A stretch of 64,000 nt of DNA from assembly GCA_002104905.1 (NCBI GenBank), contig MCFE01000263.1, positions 44,382 through 108,381 of the forward strand. The letters are read 5' to 3'. The notes under the pieces were generated by a model. It worked only from the letters and a program-made list of their open reading frames with translations. It was not told the origin of the DNA and searched no databases. The position numbers and the translations under genes are program-made. Shown one piece after another: positions 1 through 11,514 of this stretch; position 1 is the stretch's first letter; every line of letters begins with the position of its first letter. Source of the DNA: Basidiobolus meristosporus CBS 931.73. Its lineage: Eukaryota > Basidiobolomycota > Basidiobolomycetes > Basidiobolales > Basidiobolaceae.

Positions 1-245
1 TATATATATCACTTATTACAGTGGGAGAAAACACTTGGTGATATTTAACTTCTCTGGATCATATCAGAGGAATTTTGATTGATCAAGTCACTGCCAAGCT
101 CCGCAACTCAAAATACTGATATATTGGAGTCTGATATCAAAGTATTGATGAAGCCAGCTATCAAATGCAATTTATTTGATCAAATTTGGTTGGCTCTATC
201 AAATGTTATGACTGATCTAAGTGGATGCCAATTTTGATTATTTCA
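1..245 (+). repeat. Dispersed repeat, copy A (inverted partner at 8,370-8,615)
   Basis: Several blocks match the reverse complement of 8,370-8,615: the start (cacttattacagtggga type), the middle (actgccaagctc type) and the end (ctaagtggatgccaat). Divergence suggests an old family. The copy may continue left of the window. Confidence 0.6.
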
Positions 246-1131
246 CTCTCAAATAGTCAGATATTCTAGAACAATAATGTCATGGAGACTCTTGTGCTTA
301 AAAACACCATGGTACCACCTACAAGGAAGTCCAGAATCACCCCACAAAAGGAATTATCCCTGGGTCATCAGCAGAAAAAGAAAAGAAGAAAAAATGGAAT
401 ATACTAATACCGCAAACTAGGGTACTTCCCAAATGAAGCCAAAGCTTATGTAGGCCATATTTGGACTATCTGGCAATGCAGATATGTTCTATGGAGCCTC
501 TTGTACAAAGTTCTCAAGCCAGAAACCCCAGAAAAGTCTTGAAATTTCAACAGGATCTGTCAGATATTGTAGTATATATTTGAACAGATTATTTAATGCA
601 GAAGTCTTGATGTCTGCTGTCTATGGAGCTGAAAGAAAAAGGTGCAAGGATCAACCAGATGGTTTTTATGAATTCTGAAGACACTGAGAAGATCAGTTAG
701 CCTTGGAAACCAAGCTCAAGGTTCAAAATAACTATCAGGAGAATAAGGATAATCAAAGCCCTTGTTAAGGAGAATCTCACTTCTGGAAAAGCGCCAATCT
801 CTATTCTACAAGTATATTCTGATAAGACAAAAGCAGCTGTATCAATCCAAATCAGTAGAAGCACTCTAAAAATAGCTATCAAATAACCTATGGTGTTGTC
901 CAATACCAAACTGGGTAAATCAAGAAGCAAATGGACTTTGAATCTACCGCAAATGAAGTAATCAGTCCAAAGAAAGTTATTGCTATTGAAAGAAGACAAA
1001 GATGACCATTCTAGATCCTATTTGTGGATCTGAATCACTAAACAGACGTGGTTCAAGTGGGAGCAGGCCATCTCAGCTCAGAGTTGAGCAAAAACCTTCT
1101 TTTTTGGCCATGCTATATGTGCCACAATGCC

Positions 1132-1361
1132 AGGAAACAAGGATAATCCAGATCAGGCGTAAATGACAAAACCTTAACTTGACCCAAAGTAGGTCACTAT
1201 TTTTTACCTCATATAGCATCTATATGATGGAAGTAACTGTCCCTGAGCCTAATATGGACACACAGTGAAGTTGTCTAAATGGATTAGACTGCTGGCTGGA
1301 AATAAGGAAACTCCAGATCTGCCGTAAATGACAAAACCTTAACTTGACCAAAAGTGGGTCA
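1132..1361 (+). repeat. Direct repeat, two ~63-bp copies
   Basis: Copies at about 1,132-1,196 and 1,299-1,361 share the core 'aaaaccttaacttgacc' and flanking bases, with a few substitutions. The spacing is about 165 bp. Origin unknown; it lies inside transposon-derived DNA. Confidence 0.7.
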
Positions 1362-1695
1362 ATTTTGCTCAAATAAGAAGCATTGGATAGCCCAGAGGCT
1401 AAATACCATTATTACAATCTGTCAATTAGACTCAGTCTATTATTCAAGCCCGTACAACTGATCAAAGTTGATGATTAGTATTATGATCAGATCATTCAAA
1501 TTTTTTAGGCATATTGCTAAGTAGATGTGCATATTGAATTCCAAGTTACTTGTTCAATTAAGTTAAGCACAAATGCATACACTGTTGGATAAAATATTAG
1601 TCCAGTATGCAACACAGTTAAATCTTATAAGCTTATTACACATTGCACACTCTCAATATGTATTTATTACTCATGAATATTTTGTTGCGTAGGAG

Positions 1696-2044
1696 TGTTG
1701 TAATTATTGAATTGTCACCTAAATATTCATGCTAACTTAGTCACATAGATCTTATTCTGTGATTAGCATTTTGTCCTGACTAGATTTCTTGTTGGGATTT
1801 ACTTAGAATATTTTCATCAAATTGTCAGGTACCCAGATTATTATTTTTCTCAGAGTCATCCAAAAGACCCCAAACTTTGCACACATATTCTTGGGACCTT
1901 CCTTAACAAACTCTACATGTTTGCTTCCTCTACTTTATTAAAAGTATAAATACCATACTTTTGATCAATGAATCTACAAGTAAATAACATGTAAATCCTC
2001 TAGTTCTCCACATCACTTCCAATACTCCTCAGAATATTGCAACA
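1696..2044 (+). repeat. LTR, plus orientation (copia-family type)
   Basis: A 349-bp element starts TGTTGTAA and ends TTGCAACA, so it has TG...CA ends and short terminal inverted repeats. It shares long blocks with the copia LTR at 59,438-59,784, such as 'cttgttgggatttactta' and 'ccccaaactttgcacac', which sets its orientation. It abuts the minus-strand protease remnant to its right, and the last codons of that frame lie inside the LTR. No target-site duplication is visible, so it is probably a solo or truncated LTR. Confidence 0.75.
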
Positions 2045-3408
2045 ATGGTGACTATGCAATGAGCTTCCAAGGACTATGGAGTAGTGGGGAGAGTTGATGA
2101 TGTTGAAGGCTATTGTCTCATGGTGACCAGTACTGGACAGCTGGAGTAGACAGGCCTCATGGGTAATGGCACCAGAGGAAAGGGATCTTCCATCAATAAC
2201 TTCTACTTGAACAGGACAGGATTTCAGGATAGTGGGGATCTTGTGCTTCTGGACAAGGGACTGGTCAATGAAACAGGATGAAGCACCAGTATCTATGAGG
2301 GCAAGGACATGGACAGGACTGTACTCAGGGATATGGGTTTTGAGAGACATTCTTAACAACTGGATGGACTTGGTAGCATATGATGTTTCTTGTGTGTGTT
2401 GAATTTTCTTTGGAGGGTCCAGTTGCAAGCCTGTCATTTTAACTGGACACTGGAGTTTCCCAACAATTCTAGAGAAGGCTGCTCACTGGATGATTGCAGG
2501 AGTTTGAAGCTGAACTTCTTGTTGGGACAAGACATGGCAAAGTGGCCTGGTTGGCAACAGTAAAGGCAGAGGTTTGCTGTTGATGTCTGGATCTTTCTTC
2601 TTTTGCAAGTTTCTTGTATTTGGCACTGCCAATTTGTATAGGATTATCAGGCTTAGTACTTGGTGACTTGATTACTGGCAAGGAGGCTGGCTGATAAGTA
2701 TGTTGGAGCTTCTGTTTCTTCTGGAAAAGGCAATTGTCACATTGGATTGCTTGATGTATTGCTTCACCCAAGGTAGTTGGGTCAGGCGGTGTGAGTAGTA
2801 GGTCACTGACTTCATAATTGGGTCCATCTTGAAACTGACTAACTAGGGCAGTATCACCCCAAAGGCTCAATCCACTAGCTAGTAGCCAGAATTCAGAAGC
2901 ATACACAATCACAGGTCTGTTTCCTTGCTACAAGTTCTTGGTCTTGTTGGCATCAGTTCTGGCTTGGTCAATGTTGCCTAATGTTAGCTCCATTTCTGTG
3001 AGGAGGGGATGATAGTCACTGAGTAGAGGGGAGTTGGCTTTCATCAAAGGGGAGAACCATTTCTGGGTAGTTCCAGTGAGCAGTTTAGGGATATATCCAA
3101 CTTTTGCTTGATCTGTTCAGAACCAATTGGGTTGCAGCAACAAGTGGTGCTCAACTATGTTGATGAAACCTCAGAACTTATTTTGGCAGCCAATGAACTC
3201 GGTGGTGGAAGGGATCTTTGGATAATGGTAGGATGGAGTATGGATAGGCTATTGAGTATTTTAGCTCTGAAGCTGTGCAACAGTGTTTCTGAGATCTGCA
3301 ATGCCTTGTTGCAGCTGGGCAAAGACAGCCATGATGCTTGCAACAATGTACTCTGGACTGGACATGTTGGGGTAGCAGGAGGTGGAGAGGTTTCTTGAGC
3401 TTCTTCAA
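2045..3408 (-). mobile_element. Ty3/gypsy-type Gag-protease remnant, broken
   Basis: Read on the minus strand, this is a decayed retrotransposon gag followed by a protease. The Gag part (about 3,060-2,640, interrupted) has the typical 'WF.PL' and 'EFWLLASGLSLWGD' style segments of a retrotransposon Gag core. A CCHC zinc knuckle (C-x2-C-x4-H-x4-C) lies at about 2,530-2,571, in a different frame from the Gag part, so at least one frameshift is present. Downstream, the frame 2,437-2,046 holds an aspartic protease active site, LIDTGASSCFID. Protease coding runs straight into the LTR at 2,044; no reverse transcriptase or integrase follows. The element is therefore truncated and inactive. Family assignment rests on Gag-knuckle-protease order and is moderately sure. 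Confidence 0.75.
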
Positions 3409-4469
3409 GAGTACTGGATGCTACTAGCTAATAGACTTGTTCCATTGTGCCATTGATTAAAGTGCCAGAAAGTGCTGTATAATTTGCTATTAATTTGATA
3501 TTTTAGGGTTGTATGCATGTCAATTTTGATCCCAAATTGGCACTGTATGGCACCATCTGGCACTCTGTGGCATGATCAGGCACCATCTGGCATGCTATGG
3601 CACTATTGGGCACTATGATCAGCTGGAATGATGGAACAAGTCCAATATATGGGTTATAAAGCTACTAGATTGTCACAAATACAATTATTGAGCTACAATT
3701 CCTAACCTTGAATAAGTTAAGAACACTTCACCATGTAGTGGCTTTGACATCCTTTGATAGAGTATTGTACTAAGGCTTCCAATACTGTAACAGCTGTAGA
3801 CTACACCAGCAGGGTATTAAAGTGAATGCAGCTTTGGCCAATAATTTTGCAAAGATGAAATATCCTTGCCTTTAGAGGACAAGACTAGGGAAAGATATAG
3901 GGTGATACTGACAGTAGGTATTCCTTTACAAGTTCTTCTCAAGAACTTTAGGTAGAAGGTAAAGATCCACAGGTAAGTCAAGAGGTGTCTGATAAAGCTG
4001 TTATGAAATGACACAAGGCAGGACCAGGAAAGGACTTAGGTGTGGATCAACAAGGCAAGGCTGTTTATTCAAGACCTGTGATTATCAGACTGAGGAACAC
4101 ATAAGGGGGATATATCTATATATTACTTTTTGGCAATATAGATGCCATGAGATATTGGCTAATAATGATGGGTTTTGGGGCAAGGCACAGTAAGTGTGCC
4201 AAGATAGAAATATACTAAAGAACAGACTAGAACATTACATGGGGATATGACATGAGTCAGCTAATCATGCTACTAGGTTATGCAACATGCAACTACCATA
4301 AATGGTAGTGAGCTACATAATTTCCAAAGGGAAGCTTCCATAGAATGTTCCATTGTGTAATGTAGACTTGGAGCTTTCCAGAAGTTGCTAGAATGCAGTA
4401 GAACTTTCTAGAAGGAACTGCAATCTCTTCACCAACTAGATTTGGTAAAATCATGTAAGGTCAAGGATG
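3409..4469. other. Gene-free AT-rich stretch with TGGCA cluster
   Basis: No gene seen. A cluster of TGGCA/GGCAC motifs lies at 3,537-3,616. Similar TGGCACTAT words recur near 5,495, 5,550 and 5,830. The rest is unremarkable repeat-derived DNA. Confidence 0.5.
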
Positions 4470-5425
4470 TTATGAGATCATGTCATGGAGCAAGTCAGGT
4501 GCATTCTGCTTGGCCTTGAGTTCCCAATGGTCCCACAGTATACTGGTCTCAAGGTGTTGGTGTGCTAAACTTCTAACAGCCTTTTGAATGTTAGCCCACT
4601 CTCATCATTGCACTCAATGGCTTCATGGATCTCCAATGTCTTTTGATTTTTAGGCTTTGGTATACACTCTACATTTTGTTCCTCCTTTGCAGTAATAGGT
4701 TTTTCTGTGGGCTTTATCCTTGAGCACTGTTGTTGTGCTTCAAAGGCTGTACAGTGTTCCCCTGCTGTTACATTGGGAAATGGCTCAATTCTTGGATGTG
4801 ATATTGAGCTACTAGAGTTCCTTCTTTGCGGTATAGATAATGCTTACTCAATATGGGATATTGATCTCTCTACATCTTTTGTCTGCTCATCCTGTTTCTC
4901 GACTATTTCCTGATCACTCTGGGCCATTGTATCTATCCTAGCAGCCACTGCATCTAATTGCCTCATTAATGCTTTGGTATAAGCTGAAAACATACTTGCT
5001 AATACTGGTAGTGGTGATGTTATGACAACTACTTGCTGGTCTCTGGCTGAAGGTAGTGCTCTTGCTACATTCTTATCTGCCACAGCAACTTGGCCAGCTT
5101 GTGGCTCTGCAGAGATTCCCAATAGCCAACTTAACTGAGAGCCTTAGAAGTGCACATTATTACCTTTAGTGGACACACTGTCCACTGAGTCTTTTTTAGT
5201 TGTAGCTCCGCTTGCTGCACAGTATGTCAAAGCAAGCTGTTGTCTAACCATTCTTCTGCTGCTGTCAGTGGTGGTGTTTGGTTGGGAACCATGCAACTTT
5301 GCTTTATTTTTTGGCAGCATATATATGGAAGTGAGTCAAACCAAAGGGGAAATGGTGTTACATATACAGATGTTTGTGGTGCCACAACTTTATTTATAAT
5401 GCTCACTATGGCAGGTCATCATTGA
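4470..5425 (-). repeat. Large inverted repeat, left arm
   Basis: The reverse complement of this arm matches about 6,165-7,030 over nearly its whole length, with many substitutions and small indels. Read on the minus strand it carries a broken coding segment: a coiled-coil-like stretch (about 5,122-4,844, with 'AARIDTMAQSDQEIVEKQ') and then a block with 'IPKPKNQKTLE' and 'AIECNDE' (about 4,700-4,570). The same peptides occur in the other arm on the plus strand. I do not recognise the protein; it may be part of a transposon. Confidence 0.65.
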
Positions 5426-6164
5426 ATCTAACACTCCAGAGATTGGTAACTTGTCACAAAATGCATGGCATTTTCCTGGTCTACTGGTACTATCTGGCAC
5501 TATATTTAAAATTAGCCCTAAAGTAAAACCTATACAAAGCACTTATAGTGCCATATAGTACCAGTGGACCAAGATAGTGCCATTCATGTTTGTGACATGA
5601 TACAAGCCACAGGAGCTAGATTCAGAGTGCCATGGGTATTGAGTACCAGATGCTTGTCTTCAGTCCTTCTGAGCTCTTACACATCCTGCACAACATTGAT
5701 CCAAAAAAACGGTCAAAAAAATGGAATTTCTCCAGCATGGGGGTGAAATCCATGGGCTGCTTTGCATGAAGATGAGGAGCTATGCTTTACACTCTATTGC
5801 CAAGTTTAGGAATGCTATGCCTCTCTGGCACATTATGGCACTATTTGACACTCATGGTTCAATGTGGCACTATCCATCAGAGCAAGTCTACTGATGATTG
5901 GTCAAAATATTACTTGTGTGACAAAACATTATCCATGAGCCTTGTAATACTTGCTTTGCTGCCTGCATGCTTCATGGCTGAGAGGCTTGTTACAATAGCC
6001 ACATGGTCTTTTTTCTCTTTTCCAATGGCATTGAATCAAAGTAGTCTTCTCCATGGGGCAAACAGCTTGACACTCAACAATGTTACGCTATTATAGCATT
6101 TTTCTGTTGATACTTGTGTGCATTTAAGAGAGTCTTGTATTTGAAACATTGCTCATATGTGAAT
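5426..6164. other. Spacer between inverted-repeat arms, with hairpin
   Basis: No gene recognised. A 28-bp inverted pair at 5,477-5,504 and 5,544-5,571 (about two mismatches) could fold into a stem with a 39-base loop. TGGCACTAT words are repeated in and near it. Confidence 0.55.
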
Positions 6165-7030
6165 GTAAAATTCAATGATGACCTGCCATAGTAAGCATTA
6201 TGAATTAAGTTGTGGCACCGCATACACACATATATGTTTTTCTATTTCCACTTTGGTATGACTCACTTCCCTATATATGCTAACAATAAGTAAAGCAAAG
6301 TTATCTGGTTCCCAACTAAGCCCCACTGTTGACAGCAGCTGAAGAGTAGCTGGACAACAGCTTGCTTTGACATTCAGTGCAACAAGCAGGGCTGCATCCA
6401 AAAAAGGCCATGTGGACAGTGTGCCCACCAAAGGTAATAATGCAGACTCCTTGGGCTCTCAGTCAAGTAGGCAGATTAGAACCTCTACAGAACTGCAAGC
6501 TGACCATAATGCTCAGGCACATGAGAATGGAGTAAATGCAGTACCCTCTGTTGAAGACCAGCAAATGGCCAACATAACATTACCACCACCCATATTGCAA
6601 GTATGTAGTCAGCTCATACCAAAGCATTGATGAGGCAATTATGTGCAGTACCTGATAGGATACATGTTATGGCCCAGAGAAGTCATCCAATGTTCCTGAA
6701 ACAGGATGAGCAAATACCCTAAATTTCCTAATGTAACAGCATAGGAACACCTTTCAATCTTTGAAGCACAACATTAGTGCCCAGAGATAGAGCCAACAGA
6801 AAAGCCTATCATAGAATGGGAGTGAGAGACTGTGGTGCTTATTCCCAAGCCTAAAAATCAAAAGACATTGAAGATCTGTGAAGCCATTAAGTGCAATGAT
6901 GAAGTGTGGGCCAATATTCAAAGGCTGTTAGAAGTCTAACATAGCATAATCTTAAGGCCAGCATGCCATGGGAACATCAGGGACTCATGGCTAAGCAGAA
7001 TGCATCTGACTTGTTCCATGAGCTATATCC
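6165..7030 (+). repeat. Large inverted repeat, right arm
   Basis: Partner of 4,470-5,425. On the plus strand it encodes the same unrecognised protein family in broken frames: 6,367-6,630, then 'LIPKPKNQKTLKICEAIKC' and 'RLLEV' at about 6,840-6,940, and 'AKQNASDL' near 6,990. In-frame stops interrupt it, so it is a pseudogene-like copy. Confidence 0.65.
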
Positions 7031-7135
7031 TAGATTCAAGCAAGCAAACAGATTTTGGGCCAGCATTTGTATGCTCAGAAGGTATCTCAAGAATAGCAGA
7101 AACTGTCAAAGGCAGAAAACAAGGGTGCCACTGCT

Positions 7136-7560
7136 AAAAACCAGCAGCTTCCTCAAGAGCTTGTCACAAGCTTTGGCTGAAAGCTCTAAACAAGTAGTAA
7201 AGAAACATCAGATAGCTTGAGGAGTGCCAGTAAGGGACAGGCAGATAGAAACAGATGTATCAGTGGAGCATTTATCAAGGAGAAAATGTAGTTCATGACA
7301 AGAAACACTCAGTCACAGTAGCAGCAAAGGACCTTACATTGATAAAACCTGCAGCTTTCTCAGGCACTCATTACAAGCAGGGCTAATAGTCCCAGACAAG
7401 CAATAAAAAACATTAGGTAGTCAGTAGAGTGCAGGCAAGGGTCAAGCAGGCAAAAAGAGATGCTTCAGTACAGCATTCTTCAAGGAGAAAACAAAGTACA
7501 ATGCAAGAAGCACTGATTTAAAGTAGCAGTGAAAGACTTGGCAGTAATAAAGGTAAGGGT
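7136..7560 (+). repeat. Diverged tandem duplication, ~210-bp unit
   Basis: Two successive units (about 7,136-7,345 and 7,346-7,560) both run from an 'aaaacc.gcagctt.ctca' start to a 'gtagcag.gaaag' end. They share 'tcaaggagaaaa' in the middle. Coding remnants precede unit one, but no product is recognised. Confidence 0.55.
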
Positions 7561-9524
7561 AAAGAGAAAAACATTACCCAAGCCAGAGAGAGGGAAGTAT
7601 GAGAGAAAAGCTGTAGTTTGCACCAGTTAATGCCATCAGCCCAGAATGGGCTGAATCTCCTCATAGACACAAAGAATGCCCAACAAGACAAAAGCTTTTT
7701 TCTCATAGGTTGGAAGCACAGCCTGTTGACCTACACTCCAGTGAGGTAGATGAGTTTGCAGAGAAAAGCAATTTGTCCACCACTGCCTCCATTGTACACA
7801 GAGAAGAGATCCCACTGACAGACAATGCAACAATGTCAAGTACTCAAAAGACTATCACAATGCCTGCAGGGGAATTTTGGGGCATTAATAGGCCACCAAG
7901 AGGTTGCAGCACTTCTTCATGAGCAGTGCTCAAGAAAACTCACTTGAATATTGCAAGTATTTATTGCAAAGACTGGCAGATGAGGTACTAAACCTTGCAG
8001 TACAAGCTGAAGACCAGGACATATAGGAGCCAGTGAATGTACAGCGGCATAAAGCTGCAGGATTCCTGCCAAAGTCATGGAAAAAGGGTGTTCTAATAGA
8101 AATATTTACTGAATGGTGGATTCTAATAGTGTTACTGGTTGAGTGTGGGGTTGGGCTCAATGTTAGTTTTGGGTATAGGGACTTGTACGGGTCAATGCAA
8201 TTATAATTGAGTTGTAACTGAAGCTTTAATTACTAATTTTTTTTAATTTGGGGTGCAACTATTTTTCAACAGTATTTACATGGTGTACTGACAGGATCAA
8301 TATCTCTTAGACACATGACTTTAACTTTGTGATGGCCTTTTGACAGGATCATCACAATTATTATTCATAGAGTAATCAAAATTGGCATCCACTTAGATCA
8401 ATCACAACTTTTGTTGTAGGTAAACAAATCTGATGAAATATACTGTATTGAACACCAGTTTCATTGGAAATTTGGTATAAGGCTCCAATATTTTAGTATT
8501 TTGAGGTGTAGAGCTTGGCAGTAACTTAATTAATGACAGTTTTCCAGACTTGTTCCATAGTTACTTAATACCACCAAGTGTTTTCTTCCACTGTAATAAA
8601 TGATATATTAATCACAAGTATAAAATATTATGTTTTCTAATGAGTGGCTCTTGGTTGCATATTGGCCAATTGTTGCTTTGCTATATACCCCAATCAGGCT
8701 TGCAATTGTTTGCTTCAATCCTTTTGGCTGGCTGTATTACTTTCTTGAGTTGATTTTGCTAGACTGGTATAATACTTTCTCACATTGCTTTGATACTGAT
8801 AGAGAGTGACAACATGTCTAACAGCTTCAACTCTTCCTCCTAGTACATTGGTTCTGGCATTAAAGTGCTTAACACAACTACAGCATTCTTCCAATCAATC
8901 ATGAAGCCCATATCTGTACTCCAGGTGGATATATATGTATTACTTGTCATCACAACTCTGCCAATTCAGGGAGCTTGTTTTTAGGATCTTCTTCCATTGA
9001 TGGGTAGTCCAAATGGCAGCTAACAGCTCCAGAATTTGCATTCTCAGCCTTATTATGATTGGCAGCAGATTTAGGTAAAATCTACTTCCAGCAATCATTC
9101 AGTAATGATATATTTATTTTGCATTTCAGTAAAATAACCTATCAAACACTTGTCTGACAGTCAAGTGGGGCTATATGAGCACATATATCAGTATGTTACA
9201 ACTTAGATCTGTATCCTCAATTGCTGAAATTACATATTCTCCTTCATAGGTGGTAGAACATCATCATGTTATATTTCTTGACATATTTACATGACATTTA
9301 ATTGACTCTTCTTCATAACAAACTTGAGTACTTAGTAAGAGCAACTTTTGAAGGCAAGGCCTTCTTCTCTGCAGCAATACCCTCATGACTATAGTCCTTA
9401 AGCAGTGGTAGTCATCTTTGACTTTAGCAGAGGAATAGTGCCAAAAGTCTTCCTCCAGACTAGAAGCAGTAGATCTAAAAGTAAAGCTCACACCAAGAGG
9501 AAAGCAAGCTTGGTGCTCATAACC
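7561..9524. other. Gene-free AT-rich repeat region
   Basis: No gene recognised. Positions 8,370-8,615 are the inverted relative of 1-245. A minus-strand frame (9,264-9,644) overlaps the LTR. Just inside the LTR (9,524 leftwards on the minus strand) is 'GGTTATGAGCACC', which resembles a retrotransposon primer-binding site. Confidence 0.5.
8370..8615 (-). repeat. Dispersed repeat, copy B (inverted partner of 1-245)
   Basis: Reverse-complement similarity to 1-245 in several blocks. The order of this repeat relative to the nearby LTR is the same on both sides of the region, so this is not one simple palindrome. Confidence 0.6.
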
Positions 9525-9872
9525 TGTTGCAATATTCTGAGGAGTATCAGAAATGATGTGGAGAACAAGAGGATTTTCCTGCCATTCACTTGTAGATTTA
9601 TTGATCAAAAGTATAGTATTTATACTTTTGATAAAGTATGGCAAAAGACTGTGTAGAGTTTGCTAAGAGAAGTCCCAGTAATATGTGTGCAAAGTTTGGG
9701 GTTTTTTGGACAACTTTGAGAAATGGCATAATCTGGGTATCTCATATTTGGTGAAGATACTCTAAGTCAATCCCAACAAGAAATTTGGTTAGGGCAGATT
9801 GCTAATCATGAAATAAGATCTATATGACTAAGCTAGCATAAAAATCTAGATGACAGCTTAACAATTACAACA
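9525..9872 (-). repeat. LTR, minus orientation; probable 5' LTR of a decayed element
   Basis: A 348-bp relative of the LTR at 1,696-2,044, in reverse orientation, starting TGTTGCAA and ending TTACAACA on the plus strand. Directly after its 3' end (minus strand) comes a primer-binding-site-like 'GGTTATGAGCACC', suggesting a 5' LTR whose body decayed leftwards. Its outer end is the boundary between AT-rich repeats and the GC-richer gene core. Confidence 0.75.
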
Positions 9873-11514
9873 CTTTTGACCTTCGCTTAGAAAACCCAAG
9901 CCATTGCTGTTTGGTGGCATATGTCCATCAGCAACCATCTTAAATACCCTTCAAATCCTCTAGGCGGTACAATGAAGCCGTGCACCGTATGAAATAAGTA
10001 AACCACCATCTGCACCCACACCAAGTAGGATCTGAAACCTCTCTATTAGCAATCCCCCGGGCCACAGACCATAGAAGTTTCATGAAGACACGTTAGATGG
10101 GATACCATGAGGAGATCACAGTCGAAAGATAATAGCCGCGATAAGACAAAGAAGACCAAGAACATCCCAGGTGTGGAAAATTAACCAGGGAACTTTCTTG
10201 TCGCACAACGCTCCAACAGTAAGGTTAAGCTGGTTTGGATTTCGCGATTTCTATGTGAGGTTTGACTCGAAACACCAGCACGGAATATGCCCCCAACGAA
10301 CCAATGGGTGATATAAGTATGAGCACTTCAGGGCTCCTGTCCACTGCAAGCATCGTACTGGCTGCTGGAATCTGGCGGAGTAGTTGAAAGGCCTTTGCCA
10401 TCAAATGATTCACCACTGGGATCAGGACGCTATACACTAACTGAAGGGCGAACTCGGCCAAGGAGGATCCATCAAATCGTGTAGCAGAAGGATTTGGTTG
10501 GGGCCTGGTGAATTGACACCCGATTAAGGAGCAACAAATTGGAAGCAACCCCGAAGAGCCGAAGTAACCACAGTACTGAGATCAGGGGGCAAACGAGAAG
10601 GCAGCCTCAATCCCCCCCCCTCCAGCTCAAGATTGGTCGATGGCAAAGAAAACCGATTGATCGGCCAGAAATAGCGACAAATAGAATGTCTCCGAATGAA
10701 CCCCTGTGACCCAAGAAAGCTAGCTAACCCTCAGGGTCCATGGCCAACATTTCTCTAAACCGTAGTCCACCGTGGTCAACCATCGTGTCAGATTCGACTG
10801 GTCCTTGACTAGATGCTAGCGTCTGTTCCATTGGATTAGGGGGCAGCAATCTTATCTGGAGCCAATCACCATCGAAACCTGCGGGGAACCGAAGTAACCC
10901 GACGTCTAGGTAGCAGAATTCCAGCCCGATTTCCCCACACATGTCGCCAGCATTGTCAGCACACGCAGAGTGATCTAGGATTTGCACATCGGCAATGATC
11001 CAGGTTGACCTTCGAGCGCAAGGACACCGTTACCACCCATGGCCAGGTTGCACAACCGGACGGCCGATCGCATGGTCAGTTTGGTTGGGAGGCGAGGGTT
11101 CATGGAAAAGTGTGGGTTAATACGTGACCGAAGGCGGATATTGCATGATGAATAAGGGAAATTCAGGGAATGAAAAAATTTTGATCTTCCAACCATTCAC
11201 TCCAATGTAGCTTTCGGATCCGAATCTTATTGCTGAGCTGTCTTGGGCGGATGGCGGATGGTGGGTGGTGGATGGTGGATGGTGAATGGTAAATTCCATT
11301 GGATCCGTTTATCTGATTCGATTCCTCCTTGAATTTCCTCCATCCGCTTGTTTCCTTCCAGTCACTCTCCTTGCAGTTCTAGTGTAGCTATTCCATATCC
11401 CTAGTTACGAAGTTTGGATTTCGCTTTCCAGCCCACAGGTTTGCCTTCACTGAGGCTTCCACCACCACCACGTTCCGACCTAACCCCTCCACCCTTCGTC
11501 AACCGTAGATTATT
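9873..11514. other. Gene-free GC-richer flank upstream of the CTD phosphatase
   Basis: Base composition changes to that of the gene core. Several minus-strand open frames (10,225-10,548; 10,724-10,987; 10,975-11,196) have no recognisable domain or splice pattern. A run of GGATGGT-like 7-bp repeats lies at about 11,249-11,290. This may be regulatory DNA or an eroded gene. Confidence 0.45.

Larger units (their letters stand above)
1..1695. other. AT-rich gene-free repeat region
   Basis: No recognisable gene. Short open frames (for example 484-678 and 697-999) carry no motif I know. Two structures are visible. Positions 1-245 reappear in reverse complement, diverged, at about 8,370-8,615. A direct repeat of about 63 bp lies at 1,132-1,196 and 1,299-1,361. 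Both point to decayed transposon DNA rather than genes. Confidence 0.6.

Noticed and set aside
10225-11300. Several minus-strand open frames in the GC-richer flank
   Set aside because: No motif, no consistent splice sites, no start context; could not support a gene.
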